A stretch of 22,485 bases of DNA, taken from Tolypothrix sp. NIES-4075 (GTDB lineage Bacteria > Cyanobacteriota > Cyanobacteriia > Cyanobacteriales > Nostocaceae). Position numbers and translations under genes: made by a program. Shown here piece after piece: positions 7,915 to 14,797 of the stretch. The DNA lies in contig NZ_BDUC01000022.1 of NCBI RefSeq assembly GCF_002218085.1, positions 1 through 22,485 on the forward strand. Direction: 5' to 3'. Within the stretch, counting starts at the first letter, position 1, and each line of letters begins with the position of its first letter. The notes under the pieces are model-generated. The model did no database searches. It saw nothing but the letters and a program-made list of their open reading frames with translations, and was not told the DNA's origin.

Positions 7915-8946
7915 CTAGTTGTCATTTCCCTGCCAGCTATTGAGTACATCCTCTACCAAAACCTCTTTTATCCAAACTTGCAATACAATTGTTAATGGAA
8001 CAGCAAGAAAAAGACCTAAAAATCCAAAAAAACTACCAAAAAACACCACTGCTACTAATGTAACTGCTGGTAACAAAGATGCTTGGGTTTTCATGATTAA
8101 AGGTACTATAATTAAACTTTCAATTTGCTGAATTCCAAAGTATAAAGCTACAACTGCGGCGACTTTCCAAGGTTCTTTGCTTAATGCTAGCAGTGCAGGT
8201 GGAATCACGCTCAAGGTTGGCCCAACATTTGGAATAAATTCTAATAATCCTGCCAAAATAGCATTAACTAATGGCAATGGTACTCCAAAAATCAACAGTC
8301 CAATATAGCTCAATGTTGCAATGAGCAGCATCGTAAAGAGCGTGCCTTTTATCCAGCCAGTTAATGAGACTGTACACTTATTTAGAATGTCATCAACTCG
8401 CCGACGATAAAAGGCAGGAAATAGCATTATAAATCCCTGTCGATAAGGCGAGGGATTGGCTAATAACATGATGGTGAGAGCTACAAAAAGCAACAAACTT
8501 AAAATAATAGAAAGTGAGTTACTAACCAAGTTAAAAAAGTTGCTTATTAACTGATTTAACCAATCTTGTAAACCTTGAGTGATATACCTAAGTCCCCGAA
8601 TATTTTCTAATAGTCGATCGGGAATGACATTTTGTAACCAATTATTCCACGATCGCAACCGTTCTAATGCCATAGGCATAATATTACCAAATTGCTGCAA
8701 TTGCTCAACAAGAGGCGGCACAATCAAAGCAAAAAAACCGACCAAAACGACCAATAAGAGAATAACTGATATGGCAACTGCAATTCCTCGCTGAATGCGA
8801 AATCTTTGAAAAAAACTCACTAGTTCATTTAGGACTGTAGCTAAAACTACTGCTGCAAATACCACCAAAAGTATTTGTCTAATTTGCCACAAAATATAAA
8901 GAGATATAACAAGAGCGAGAAACCCGATAAGTTGTCCAAAGCGCAC
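7915..8946 (-). CDS. AI-2E/PerM-family transporter (first copy)
   Basis: A 343-residue membrane protein of the AI-2E transporter (PerM, UPF0118) family. It has paired N-terminal helices (about 5-45), a helix at about 57-78 (VAISVILLLVVLVGFFALIV), a large extramembrane middle section, and a C-terminal helix bundle with the family hallmark LLEFIPNVGPTLSVIPPALL (about 236-255). Members have been linked to autoinducer-2 export or to cation/proton antiport, and the substrate here cannot be told. The stop region converges on the plus-strand channel operon. It lies 71 bp downstream of a second, divergent paralogue on the same strand, so the two are probably co-transcribed. An ion role would fit the channel-rich neighbourhood. 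Confidence 0.88.
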   Translation of the reverse strand: MRFGQLIGFLALVISLYILWQIRQILLVVFAAVVLATVLNELVSFFQRFRIQRGIAVAISVILLLVVLVGFFALIVPPLVEQLQQFGNIMPMALERLRSWNNWLQNVIPDRLLENIRGLRYITQGLQDWLNQLISNFFNLVSNSLSIILSLLLFVALTIMLLANPSPYRQGFIMLFPAFYRRRVDDILNKCTVSLTGWIKGTLFTMLLIATLSYIGLLIFGVPLPLVNAILAGLLEFIPNVGPTLSVIPPALLALSKEPWKVAAVVALYFGIQQIESLIIVPLIMKTQASLLPAVTLVAVVFFGSFFGFLGLFLAVPLTIVLQVWIKEVLVEDVLNSWQGNDN

Positions 8947-9017
8947 AATGCACCCCCAAAGTTTTGCTATTTATAACCGAAAATTTAAATTACACAATTT
9001 CTATTCAAATAAATAAG

Positions 9018-10082
9018 TTAATTTTCATTTTTTGAATTATCTTGCAATTCCTCAATATCTAACAAACTTACAATAACTCCAGCAATGGGTATAGAAAGGA
9101 ATACTCCTAATAATCCAGCTATTTTTGTACCAATCAAAAGAGCAAAAAATACTACTATAGGATTTAAATGAACTGTACTCTGCATTACACGAGGTGCAAG
9201 TAAATTATCTTGAATCTGTTGCAAGACTATACAAGCTATCAATACTTTAATAGCAACAATCCAACCACTTTGTACTAAGATAATTAGAGAAACTAAGGTA
9301 ACTCCTAGTGTAGCTCCTATACCAGGAATTAGGTCAAAAAGTCCCACAGTTATAGCTAGCAAAAACGGGAATGGAACACGAAGAAGTGCGAAAACTAAAA
9401 AAGTAGCAATACTCAGAATAAATGAGATTAGCAATTGACCTTGCAAGAAACCAATGAAGTTCTTTTGAATAGATGTTGCAAAGCGATCGCGTTGATTATG
9501 GGGAATCATCTTAAGAATCAGTTGCCAGATTTGCTCTCCATCAGTCAGCATAAAAAAGGCAATTACAATAATAATGATAAATCCAACATAACTTTCTAAG
9601 AAATTGGGCAAAAAGCCTAAAATCATATTCATGCCATACACAAACCAGTTGCGAATTTGTGTTTCTATTGCCTCTAAATTTATGGGAATATTTCGAGTGG
9701 CTAATACGCTTTGTAATTGATTAATAGGATTGTTGGTAGAAGTAATAATTTGTAATAATAAACCTACTAATTGTTGGAGTTGTGTAATTAATATATTACC
9801 AACAAATACAAATAGAAAAATGATTGTTAATAGACTGATGACTATGACTGTACCCAAGGCAAGACCTCTCTTCAAGAACCGTTCCAGGTAGCGTACAGGA
9901 TAGTTAAGAATGAGTGCTAAAATTGTTGCAAAGGTAAATATAAAAACTACATCTTTGAAATACCAAAAAACTTTTACTAATACCCAACTACAAGCAGCAA
10001 ACAGTAAGAAACGAACTAGTGTGTTAGTACTAAATTTACTCCAGAAAGTTTTTTCATTTGGCTGTGGTCGAGGGTTATTCAT
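9018..10082 (-). CDS. AI-2E/PerM-family transporter (second copy)
   Basis: A 354-residue paralogue of the downstream transporter, with the same architecture. It has an N-terminal cytoplasmic lead (MNNPRPQPNEKTFWSKFS), helices at about 25-70 and 78-103, and the family motif VGLFDLIPGIGATLGVTLVS (about 242-261). The C-terminal helices end in LLDIEELQDNSKNEN. Before the IS630 insertion, the stop of the response-regulator gene would have stood only about 44 bp upstream, on the same strand. The transporter pair may therefore once have been transcribed with that regulator, and the IS now separates them and may have changed their expression. Confidence 0.88.
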   Translation of the reverse strand: MNNPRPQPNEKTFWSKFSTNTLVRFLLFAACSWVLVKVFWYFKDVVFIFTFATILALILNYPVRYLERFLKRGLALGTVIVISLLTIIFLFVFVGNILITQLQQLVGLLLQIITSTNNPINQLQSVLATRNIPINLEAIETQIRNWFVYGMNMILGFLPNFLESYVGFIIIIVIAFFMLTDGEQIWQLILKMIPHNQRDRFATSIQKNFIGFLQGQLLISFILSIATFLVFALLRVPFPFLLAITVGLFDLIPGIGATLGVTLVSLIILVQSGWIVAIKVLIACIVLQQIQDNLLAPRVMQSTVHLNPIVVFFALLIGTKIAGLLGVFLSIPIAGVIVSLLDIEELQDNSKNEN

Positions 10083-10128
10083 GTGTTTGGTTATTTTTAT
10101 TTACTTAAGCTGTGTTTATAACTAGTTA

Positions 10129-10146
10129 AGTAGGTCGGCGTGAAAA
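10129..10146 (+). repeat. IS630 left terminal inverted repeat
   Basis: AGTAGGTCGGCGTGAAAA. It differs at two positions from the inward-read right end, AGTAAGTCGGCGGGAAAA. Confidence 0.88.
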
Positions 10147-10205
10147 AACCAAACTATGTAAAGATAAGTAAATACTGAGAATGTGTCTACCGAGGTAATT
10201 GAGAT

Positions 10206-10613
10206 ATGGGCGCTCGCATCAGGGTATTTCTAACTCGTGAGCAAGACAAAACCCTTTTAAACCTAAGAACTGCGGATGTACCACAGAAAGTGAAAGACAG
10301 AGCAGAGGTAGTCAGGTTAAACGCACATGGCTGGTACGTGGAAAAAATAGCTGCTCATTTCAATTGGACTCCTCAAACGGTAAGAGAAGTTTTACATAAA
10401 TGGGAAAAGCTTGGTATACAAGGGCTTTGGGAAAAATCGGGTCGAGGGGGTAAAACGAAGTATAACGAAGAAGACATCATATTTTTGGAAGAATGTTTGA
10501 AAACAGAACCACGCACATACAACAGTCTTCAATTAGCCCAAAAATTAGAACGCGATCGCCACATTAAACTGAGTCCCGATAGATTAAGACGGGTACTCAA
10601 AAAAAGGGGGTGA
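10206..10613 (+). CDS. IS630 transposase, frame A (DNA-binding part)
   Basis: A 135-residue first frame. A helix-turn-helix is visible at about residues 36-66 (DRAEVVRLNAHGWYVEKIAA, then HFNWTPQTVREVLHKWEKLG). It is followed by the linker GLWEKSGRGGKTK and a second helical region with the family's typical SPDRLRRVLKKRG ending. It binds the terminal repeats. The stop TGA (10611-10613) overlaps the next frame's GTG. The upstream run CTCAAAAAAAGGGGGTGA suggests ribosomal slippage to make a fused OrfAB transposase. Confidence 0.88.
   Translation: MGARIRVFLTREQDKTLLNLRTADVPQKVKDRAEVVRLNAHGWYVEKIAAHFNWTPQTVREVLHKWEKLGIQGLWEKSGRGGKTKYNEEDIIFLEECLKTEPRTYNSLQLAQKLERDRHIKLSPDRLRRVLKKRG
10599..10610 (+). 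promoter_or_regulatory. Probable programmed frameshift run
   Basis: Seven A residues followed by five G residues lie directly before the frame A stop. Frame B is open through this site. Slippage by -1 on A-AAA-AAG-type runs is known for IS630 elements. A GTG restart at 10610 is the alternative. Confidence 0.65.
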
Positions 10614-11260
10614 TTTGGAAAAGAGCCAGAAAGAGTCATAAAGGAAAACAAGACCCCATAGTACGTGAGAAAAAGCAGGCAGACTTAGATATGCTGCAAC
10701 TAGCTGCTGCTGCCGGAGAAATAGACCTAAAATATTTAGACGAATCAGGGTTTTGTGCCTGGAGTGAGCCTAGTTACACTTATTACCACCGAGGAGAGCA
10801 AAAACACTTGGAACAAACCCAGCGTCGTGGTCGCAGATTAAGTATTATTGGGTTTTTTCAACCTTTAATCAGTTTTATTTACGGTTTGGTTATTGGGGGT
10901 GTTAGTCGTAAATCTTACATTGAGATGATGGAGCTTGAAGCTCTTGATGCCCAAAACATAGGACGCATGAGAGTAATAGTGCAGGACAACGGTCCAATAC
11001 ATCGATGTCAACAGGTACAACAGTTATGGTCAAAGTGGGAACGGATGGGTTTGTACATCTTCTTTTTGCCTAAATATTGCTCTCAAATGAACCCGATTGA
11101 ATTGGAATGGCAACACCTTAAAAAAGATGAACTAGCGGGAAAAATGTTTGATGACGAGCTACAACTTGCCTATGCCGTAATTGATGGTATTCAAACTAGA
11201 GGGGAAAAAGGAAACCATAGTACACAACGTATTAAATTTAACTCTAATAGCTGTGGTTAA
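10610..11260 (+). CDS. IS630 transposase, frame B (DDE catalytic part)
   Basis: A 216-residue second frame with the complete IS630 DDE triad: D44 in KYLDESGF, D126 in VQDNGPIH, and E164 in YCSQMNPIELEW, spaced as expected. Read alone it would start at GTG 10610; more likely it is expressed as a frameshift fusion with frame A. Its end (FNSNSCG) lies 40 bp inside the right inverted repeat. All key residues are present and both ends are intact, so the element may be active. Confidence 0.88.
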   Translation: MIWKRARKSHKGKQDPIVREKKQADLDMLQLAAAAGEIDLKYLDESGFCAWSEPSYTYYHRGEQKHLEQTQRRGRRLSIIGFFQPLISFIYGLVIGGVSRKSYIEMMELEALDAQNIGRMRVIVQDNGPIHRCQQVQQLWSKWERMGLYIFFLPKYCSQMNPIELEWQHLKKDELAGKMFDDELQLAYAVIDGIQTRGEKGNHSTQRIKFNSNSCG

Positions 11261-11282
11261 GCTTTCGTTACATACTTATAAA

Positions 11283-11300
11283 TTTTCCCGCCGACTTACT
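11283..11300 (-). repeat. IS630 right terminal inverted repeat
   Basis: Read inward on the minus strand: AGTAAGTCGGCGGGAAAA. It abuts TA at 11301-11302, which completes the TAA stop of the response-regulator gene. Confidence 0.88.
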
Positions 11301-12237
11301 TATGTTCGTTTGAGACGGTTCAATACACGAGTAATTAGTTGTGAGTTTTTAGCAGTTTTGTTTATACAATCATCAGCACCGATCGCAAATATTTGCTCAA
11401 CAATATCTGCGTCTAAATTATCAACCAGAAACAGCACTGGTAGAGATTTACAGTATGGATCGTTACGTACTACCTGACAAATTTCAATGCCATTGATATG
11501 AGGCATTTCCACATCTAAAATTAGCAAATCTGGAGAAAATTCTGTCAGATTATCCCAAAAATATCGTGAGTCTTCAAGAGTTTTTAGAGTCAGTCCTAAT
11601 GGTTCTAAAGATTGTTGTATAAAAGTTAATGTCTGTGAATCGTCGTCTACAACCATTACTCTCGCTTCGGTAATACAAGTTTGTTGTAATATTTGACTGA
11701 CTGACTCCAAAATTTGGCTAGGAGGCATAGATTTTTGTAAAAAAGCACGTCCGCCAGCTCGTGCAACCTCAACGCGTAGGCGAAGCCCGCCGCAGGCATC
11801 GCTAAAATTATTTCGCTCTGTAAAAACTAACACTGGTATTTCTGGCAGTGGCGATCGCTGGGATAATTCTCTTAATAACTTCAAGCTATCTTTGTCAATA
11901 TCAAGATCCAGTAGCACCACATCGGGATTTAAAGATGGAATTATATTTCTGGCTGTAGTGAGATTAGTAGCAATTTTAACTTGTAGTTCCTGATTTTCAG
12001 CTTCCTTTATCAACTCTTCTACTACTTGGCGATCGCTGCTAATTATTAATAGTAAGTTTTGTATTTGTTCAACTGGGGTTTTTTCTAGCTCTCGTTGCAA
12101 CTTAATCAAAAGCTTATCTAAATAAAAACATTTAGCTTGGCTAATATATTTTTGATTTTGAAATACATCTTCTATTTCATTAGCTAATAACGAGCCTTTG
12201 GGAACGCCAAAACTACCCAAAGAACCAGCTAGCTTGT
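11300..12237 (-). pseudogene. 5'-truncated multidomain response regulator (Hpt remnant plus two REC domains)
   Basis: The surviving part starts inside an Hpt domain (KLAGSLGSFGVPKGS; the canonical form is AHKLAGSLGSFG). A helical linker follows, then two receiver domains. REC1 spans about 55-180, with putative phospho-acceptor D105 in VVLLDLD. REC2 spans about 186-304, with acidic DDD 192-194, D236 in LLILDVEMPHING and K288. Residue numbers count from a TTG at 12220. In related cyanobacterial regulators an N-terminal receiver and winged-helix DNA-binding domain precede the Hpt; these are missing. The break is exact: repeat sequence of the neighbouring element ends at 12238, replacing the first base of the histidine codon. 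A 21-bp repeat is inserted in REC1. The frame stays open upstream into the element (to about 12297), so a short protein could still be made, but the gene is best called broken. Confidence 0.8.
11777..11797 (-). repeat. 21-bp palindromic repeat inserted in-frame in REC1
   Basis: On the minus strand GCGAT is followed by 21 bases (GCCTGCGGCGGGCTTCGCCT plus A) and then CGCGTTGAGG. Removing them restores GCGATCGC and the ordinary receiver sequence NNFSD-RVEVARAGG. The insertion adds ACGGLRL (residues 142-148). The sequence is the classic palindromic GCCTGCGGCGGGCTTCGCC repeat of Nostoc-type genomes. Confidence 0.88.
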
Positions 12238-12293
12238 CTGACTTTTCACGGGATGTGGAAAAGAAAGAGTGGTTCGCAAATAATATTAGCGAA
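12238..12293 (+). repeat. Left 56-bp inverted repeat
   Basis: It starts CTGACTTTTCACGGGATGTG and ends in the near-palindrome TTCGCAAATAATATTAGCGAA, whose arms carry mismatches compared with the perfect right-hand version. Confidence 0.88.
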
Positions 12294-12301
12294 TCAGTCA
12301 G

Positions 12302-12703
12302 CTAATCTTTCTTATATTTGGAAGTTTCTTCAACCAAATCTTTTAAACCAAGCTTAAGAGTTTCAATGGAACGATCTAGTGCTTCAATTTTGGCTCGATT
12401 AAGAATTTGCCCAACGGCATCTAAGTAAGCTTTACTACCAGCTTTACCTAAATGCTTGTATTTAGAAAGTTTACCATTAGTCTTTGTGGGAAATATTGGC
12501 TCAGTTGCTTGTAGTTTATAGTACCAATATTTTTCCTTTCGTCCTGTGGCGAGATAACGGACAATCCAACATCCAGATGGAGCTATCTTACCGTTCGCAA
12601 GTATGGTTTGAATCTCTTGCTCAAGGCGCTCTTTCAAGGAAAAGACTTGATCTATACGCTCAGACAAATCCTCTTGGGGCAAAAGCTTGTGTTTGTCATG
12701 CAT
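12302..12703 (-). CDS. Unknown small protein carried in the Tn5-like unit
   Basis: A 133-residue basic protein I cannot assign. The first third is helical and charged (LPQEDLSERIDQVFSLKERLEQEIQTIL). A conserved-looking core follows, rich in aromatic and basic residues (GCWIVRYLATGRKEKYWYYK, then LSKYKHLGKAGSKAY, about 43-94). The C-terminal helix is KIEALDRSIETLKLGLKDL. My recollection is that similar hypothetical proteins occur on cyanobacterial plasmids and near transposases. It lies 89 bp downstream of the transposase on the same strand. A perfect palindrome GTTCGCGAAC (12734-12743) in that gap shares TTCGCGAA with the unit's inverted repeats. It could be a DNA-binding accessory or a passenger; neither is shown. 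Confidence 0.7.
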   Translation of the reverse strand: MHDKHKLLPQEDLSERIDQVFSLKERLEQEIQTILANGKIAPSGCWIVRYLATGRKEKYWYYKLQATEPIFPTKTNGKLSKYKHLGKAGSKAYLDAVGQILNRAKIEALDRSIETLKLGLKDLVEETSKYKKD

Positions 12704-12733
12704 AAAACAAAATTCCGCTGCTTCGCGTAAAAC

Positions 12734-12743
12734 GTTCGCGAAC
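12734..12743. promoter_or_regulatory. Palindrome GTTCGCGAAC between transposase and small gene
   Basis: A perfect 10-bp palindrome. The core TTCGCGAA also forms both arms of the 21-bp palindrome at 14396-14416 in the right inverted repeat, so a common binding protein is possible. Confidence 0.4.
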
Positions 12744-12792
12744 CATTATCCTGTAGAAAAAGCCAGAGCGATCGCAAAATCAATGCATTAAT

Positions 12793-14217
12793 TTAAGAAT
12801 ATAATCTATCGTGTAGCAGCCAACCTTGGCACAAAGTTTCTAACTCCAGCCAACCCCTCCATAAAACTTGTATCCCAATTGCACTGTTTTTCCTATGTTC
12901 TAAGTATCCTCCCAAGCGTGCAATTGCTCTAATCGCCCAATCAATCGTAAATTCTACGTCTTTTTTTAGTAATGGTGGGGTACTTGCAAGTAGCACGTCC
13001 ATCTGTATTTTTGTTAACACCTCTGTTGCGGAACTTTGAGGAGAAGTTCGGTGCAAATAAGTCATTCTTAATAGTTGGGCAGCAATTACAGTCAAAAAAC
13101 CCAGCATAGTTGACATACTCTCACCAGCCAACCGATAGCTTTCGGCTTGGCAACCGGATTTGAGAATCTTGTGATACTCTTCAACTCGCCAACGATACGT
13201 ATACCAACGGAGAATTTGAGCGGCTAATTGTTGTGTAGTTACTGACTCAGTAGTTAGTAACATCCACTCTACTGGTTCACAATTTTCTGGTACGTCAATT
13301 TCGCGTGCATAAACCGCGTAAACATTGAAACTGCCTTCTAACTTTAATCGCTTTGGAGGACTTATTGATACCGGACAAAACCTAACCTCTAAAGTTGCAG
13401 TTCTTGCACTCCGTTTTTTAGTTTCAGATAGTTCAACCGTGGTGACAAACTGTACTGGCTGGGATGTGACGTACTCCCATAAATGAGAATTCTCAGATTC
13501 TAAACACCGATTGTGAGCGGCTCTGACAACTACACCTGTGTTTTTAGTTTTACGTACTCGGCTAAACACCTCAGCAATATCACCTTCTCGGTCAAAAACA
13601 TGAATTATTCTAGATAACAGACCATTAACGGTTGTTTCTAGACCCTTAAACAGTTTTTCTATCTTTGAGAAAGCTTCAACCCATCTATAAGACTCTTTCT
13701 CCTTAAATGCCTTATTTCTCTTGATTTTTTGCTCTTTTTTTAATCGCTGTTTCTTGTTTGAGGGTGTTTCTCCCGGTAGTGGTGAAGCTTTTTTCTCTCG
13801 ATGCCATAGCTTCTCCCACAACAGCCCCAATGGTTGACCAAAGTCCGGATCTAATGCTAAAGAACTGTGTAAAATTAGCCCATTCCCACCGTTACCTGTA
13901 GGACCATAATCATCACGCTTATCCAATATTTTCTTGTAATCAAGAAAAGTTGTATCGCCTACAGCAAGCACCACTGGTAAGCCGTTTATTTCGATTGCTG
14001 TTTGTTTAAAGCAAGGTTTAGTCAACTTTTCAAACGTTGTTTTTGGATTGGCGAAAAATTCGTACCCGCGTTTCAAGTCGCTAGCACTTTTAAAGATTTT
14101 GGACAACGGTTGACCATATTTTACAAATAAACACTCGGCAATCGATACCGCTCTTCGAGTTAGGCGTTTGTCCCCAAAGTCACAACAAGAGTACGGATTT
14201 GTTTCTAATATTTTCAT
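12793..14217 (-). CDS. IS4-family (Tn5/IS50-like) transposase
   Basis: A 474-residue DDE transposase. The N-terminal DNA-binding domain carries the typical FGDKRLTRRAVSIAECL (14-30). The catalytic core has D88 (AVGDTTFLDY), D209 (HVFDREGDI) and a perfect YREK signature with Tn5 spacing: Y339, R342, E346, K353 in YTYRWRVEEYHKILKSG. An insertion rich in basic residues (about 140-175, PGETPSNKKQRLKKEQKIKR) separates the first two aspartates. A dimerisation-type C-terminus follows (GGYLEHRKNSAIGIQVLWRG). Length matches the 470-480 residues usual for Tn5-like enzymes, so it appears intact. It lies inside the pair of 56-bp inverted repeats. No separate, shorter terminal repeats were found immediately around the gene. 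Confidence 0.92.
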   Translation of the reverse strand: MKILETNPYSCCDFGDKRLTRRAVSIAECLFVKYGQPLSKIFKSASDLKRGYEFFANPKTTFEKLTKPCFKQTAIEINGLPVVLAVGDTTFLDYKKILDKRDDYGPTGNGGNGLILHSSLALDPDFGQPLGLLWEKLWHREKKASPLPGETPSNKKQRLKKEQKIKRNKAFKEKESYRWVEAFSKIEKLFKGLETTVNGLLSRIIHVFDREGDIAEVFSRVRKTKNTGVVVRAAHNRCLESENSHLWEYVTSQPVQFVTTVELSETKKRSARTATLEVRFCPVSISPPKRLKLEGSFNVYAVYAREIDVPENCEPVEWMLLTTESVTTQQLAAQILRWYTYRWRVEEYHKILKSGCQAESYRLAGESMSTMLGFLTVIAAQLLRMTYLHRTSPQSSATEVLTKIQMDVLLASTPPLLKKDVEFTIDWAIRAIARLGGYLEHRKNSAIGIQVLWRGWLELETLCQGWLLHDRLYS

Positions 14218-14296
14218 AAAAAGCCATGCTACTCACCTCTGGTAAGAACAATACCTGAAATCACCCAATCATTTTTAGGGAGATCCAAAAAATAAA

Positions 14297-14362
14297 ATGT
14301 CCCGCCGTCAAACCCAGATGCCCCTATCCGCAACTAACCAATGGCTATACACGGCGGGACAT
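14297..14362. repeat. 12-bp perfect inverted repeat with 42-bp spacer
   Basis: ATGTCCCGCCGT (14297-14308) and ACGGCGGGACAT (14351-14362) can form a GC-rich stem. The right arm encodes the last residues (MSRR) of the minus-strand protein at 14345-14797, and its stop lies in the spacer. There is no T-run, so it is not a standard terminator. Confidence 0.75.
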
Positions 14363-14797
14363 CTCATTACTTGTAAGTGCCTTATCTCGATTTTGTTCGC
14401 GAATATTATTCGCGAACCGCTCTTTCTTTTCCACATCCCGTGAAAAGTCAGGGTTATTTTTCGCTTGCTCCCGACTGCTTGCTTTGCGATTAATATCTGC
14501 CTTTGATTGACTTGATGCGGGATTATTATTTGCCGTACTGGAGTTTTTTGCTCGTGTTTTCTGGAGATAAGATTTAATTGTTGTGGGTTGCACGTTAACT
14601 CCTTCAGATTTAAGAATTGCTGCAACTTCTTGTAACGTATAACCCACTGCCAGCATTTTATCGATTTGGGTGGAGAGCGCTTGGATAAATTGCTGTAGTG
14701 TTAGGTTCTTCGGTTGCTTTGCTTTGGCTTCAAGGATGGCGCTAACTTTTTTGAGTTTGTTTTTGGAATCGGATATTAATTGTGCGCTGCGTGCCAT
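14345..14797 (-). CDS. Putative plasmid-type DNA-binding protein with element-derived tail
   Basis: A 150-residue basic protein. Residues 1-85 look native: a helical N-terminus (MARSAQLISDSKNKLKKVSA), then a segment like small plasmid/mobilisation DNA-binding proteins (LQQFIQALSTQIDKMLAVGY, followed by TLQEVAAILKSEGVNVQPTT and IKSYLQKTR). This includes a probable helix-turn-helix at about 58-80. Residues 86-115 are a polar, low-complexity linker. From about residue 116 (DFSRDVEKKERF…) to the stop, the frame runs through the 56-bp repeat and internal sequence of the adjacent transposon unit. The original C-terminus has therefore probably been replaced by about 35 foreign residues. Function is not established. 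Confidence 0.65.
   Translation of the reverse strand: MARSAQLISDSKNKLKKVSAILEAKAKQPKNLTLQQFIQALSTQIDKMLAVGYTLQEVAAILKSEGVNVQPTTIKSYLQKTRAKNSSTANNNPASSQSKADINRKASSREQAKNNPDFSRDVEKKERFANNIREQNRDKALTSNEMSRRV
14396..14451 (-). repeat. Right 56-bp inverted repeat
   Basis: Inverted copy of 12238-12293 (53 of 56 positions agree). It contains the perfect palindrome TTCGCGAATATTATTCGCGAA split as 10-bp arms around one base (14396-14416). It is read through by the preceding gene's C-terminus. Confidence 0.88.

Larger units (their letters stand above)
10129..11300 (+). mobile_element. Complete IS630-family insertion sequence
   Basis: An 1172-bp element with imperfect terminal inverted repeats. The left end begins AGTAGGTCGGCG (10129) and the right end, read inward, begins AGTAAGTCGGCG (11300). 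Both are bordered by TA (10127-10128 and 11301-11302), the target duplication typical of IS630/Tc1-like elements. It carries two overlapping transposase frames with a slippery run between them. The right TA is part of the stop codon of the response-regulator gene. Confidence 0.9.
12238..14451. mobile_element. 2.2-kb Tn5-like transposon unit with 56-bp inverted repeats and a passenger gene
   Basis: A 56-bp sequence beginning CTGACTTTTCACGGGATGTG (12238-12293) recurs inverted at 14396-14451 with three mismatches. The outer CTGACT resembles the CTGACTCTTATA ends of Tn5/IS50. Between the repeats lie an IS4-family (Tn5-like) transposase and one small gene of unknown function, both on the minus strand. 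The left boundary is confirmed because the response-regulator gene breaks exactly there. No 8-9 bp target duplication is visible (flanks CTAGCTTGT and GGTTATTTT), which points to an adjacent deletion or rearrangement. An alternative is that the repeats are unrelated to this transposase. Confidence 0.65.

Noticed and set aside
11181..11477. Plus-strand open frame running from the IS630 tail into the response-regulator gene
   Set aside because: It overlaps two real features in other frames, crosses the IS boundary and has no recognisable motifs.
14297..14362. Transfer origin (oriT) reading of the 12-bp hairpin, with CCTATCC in the loop resembling IncP nic regions
   Set aside because: No relaxase in the window and the nic-like match is only partial; kept as an unexplained inverted repeat.
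12238..14451. 9-bp target duplication for the Tn5-like unit
   Set aside because: Flanks CTAGCTTGT and GGTTATTTT do not match at any shift tried.
14308..14625. 105-codon minus-strand frame
   Set aside because: Alternate frame of the gene at 14345-14797; composition is not protein-like and there is no independent support.
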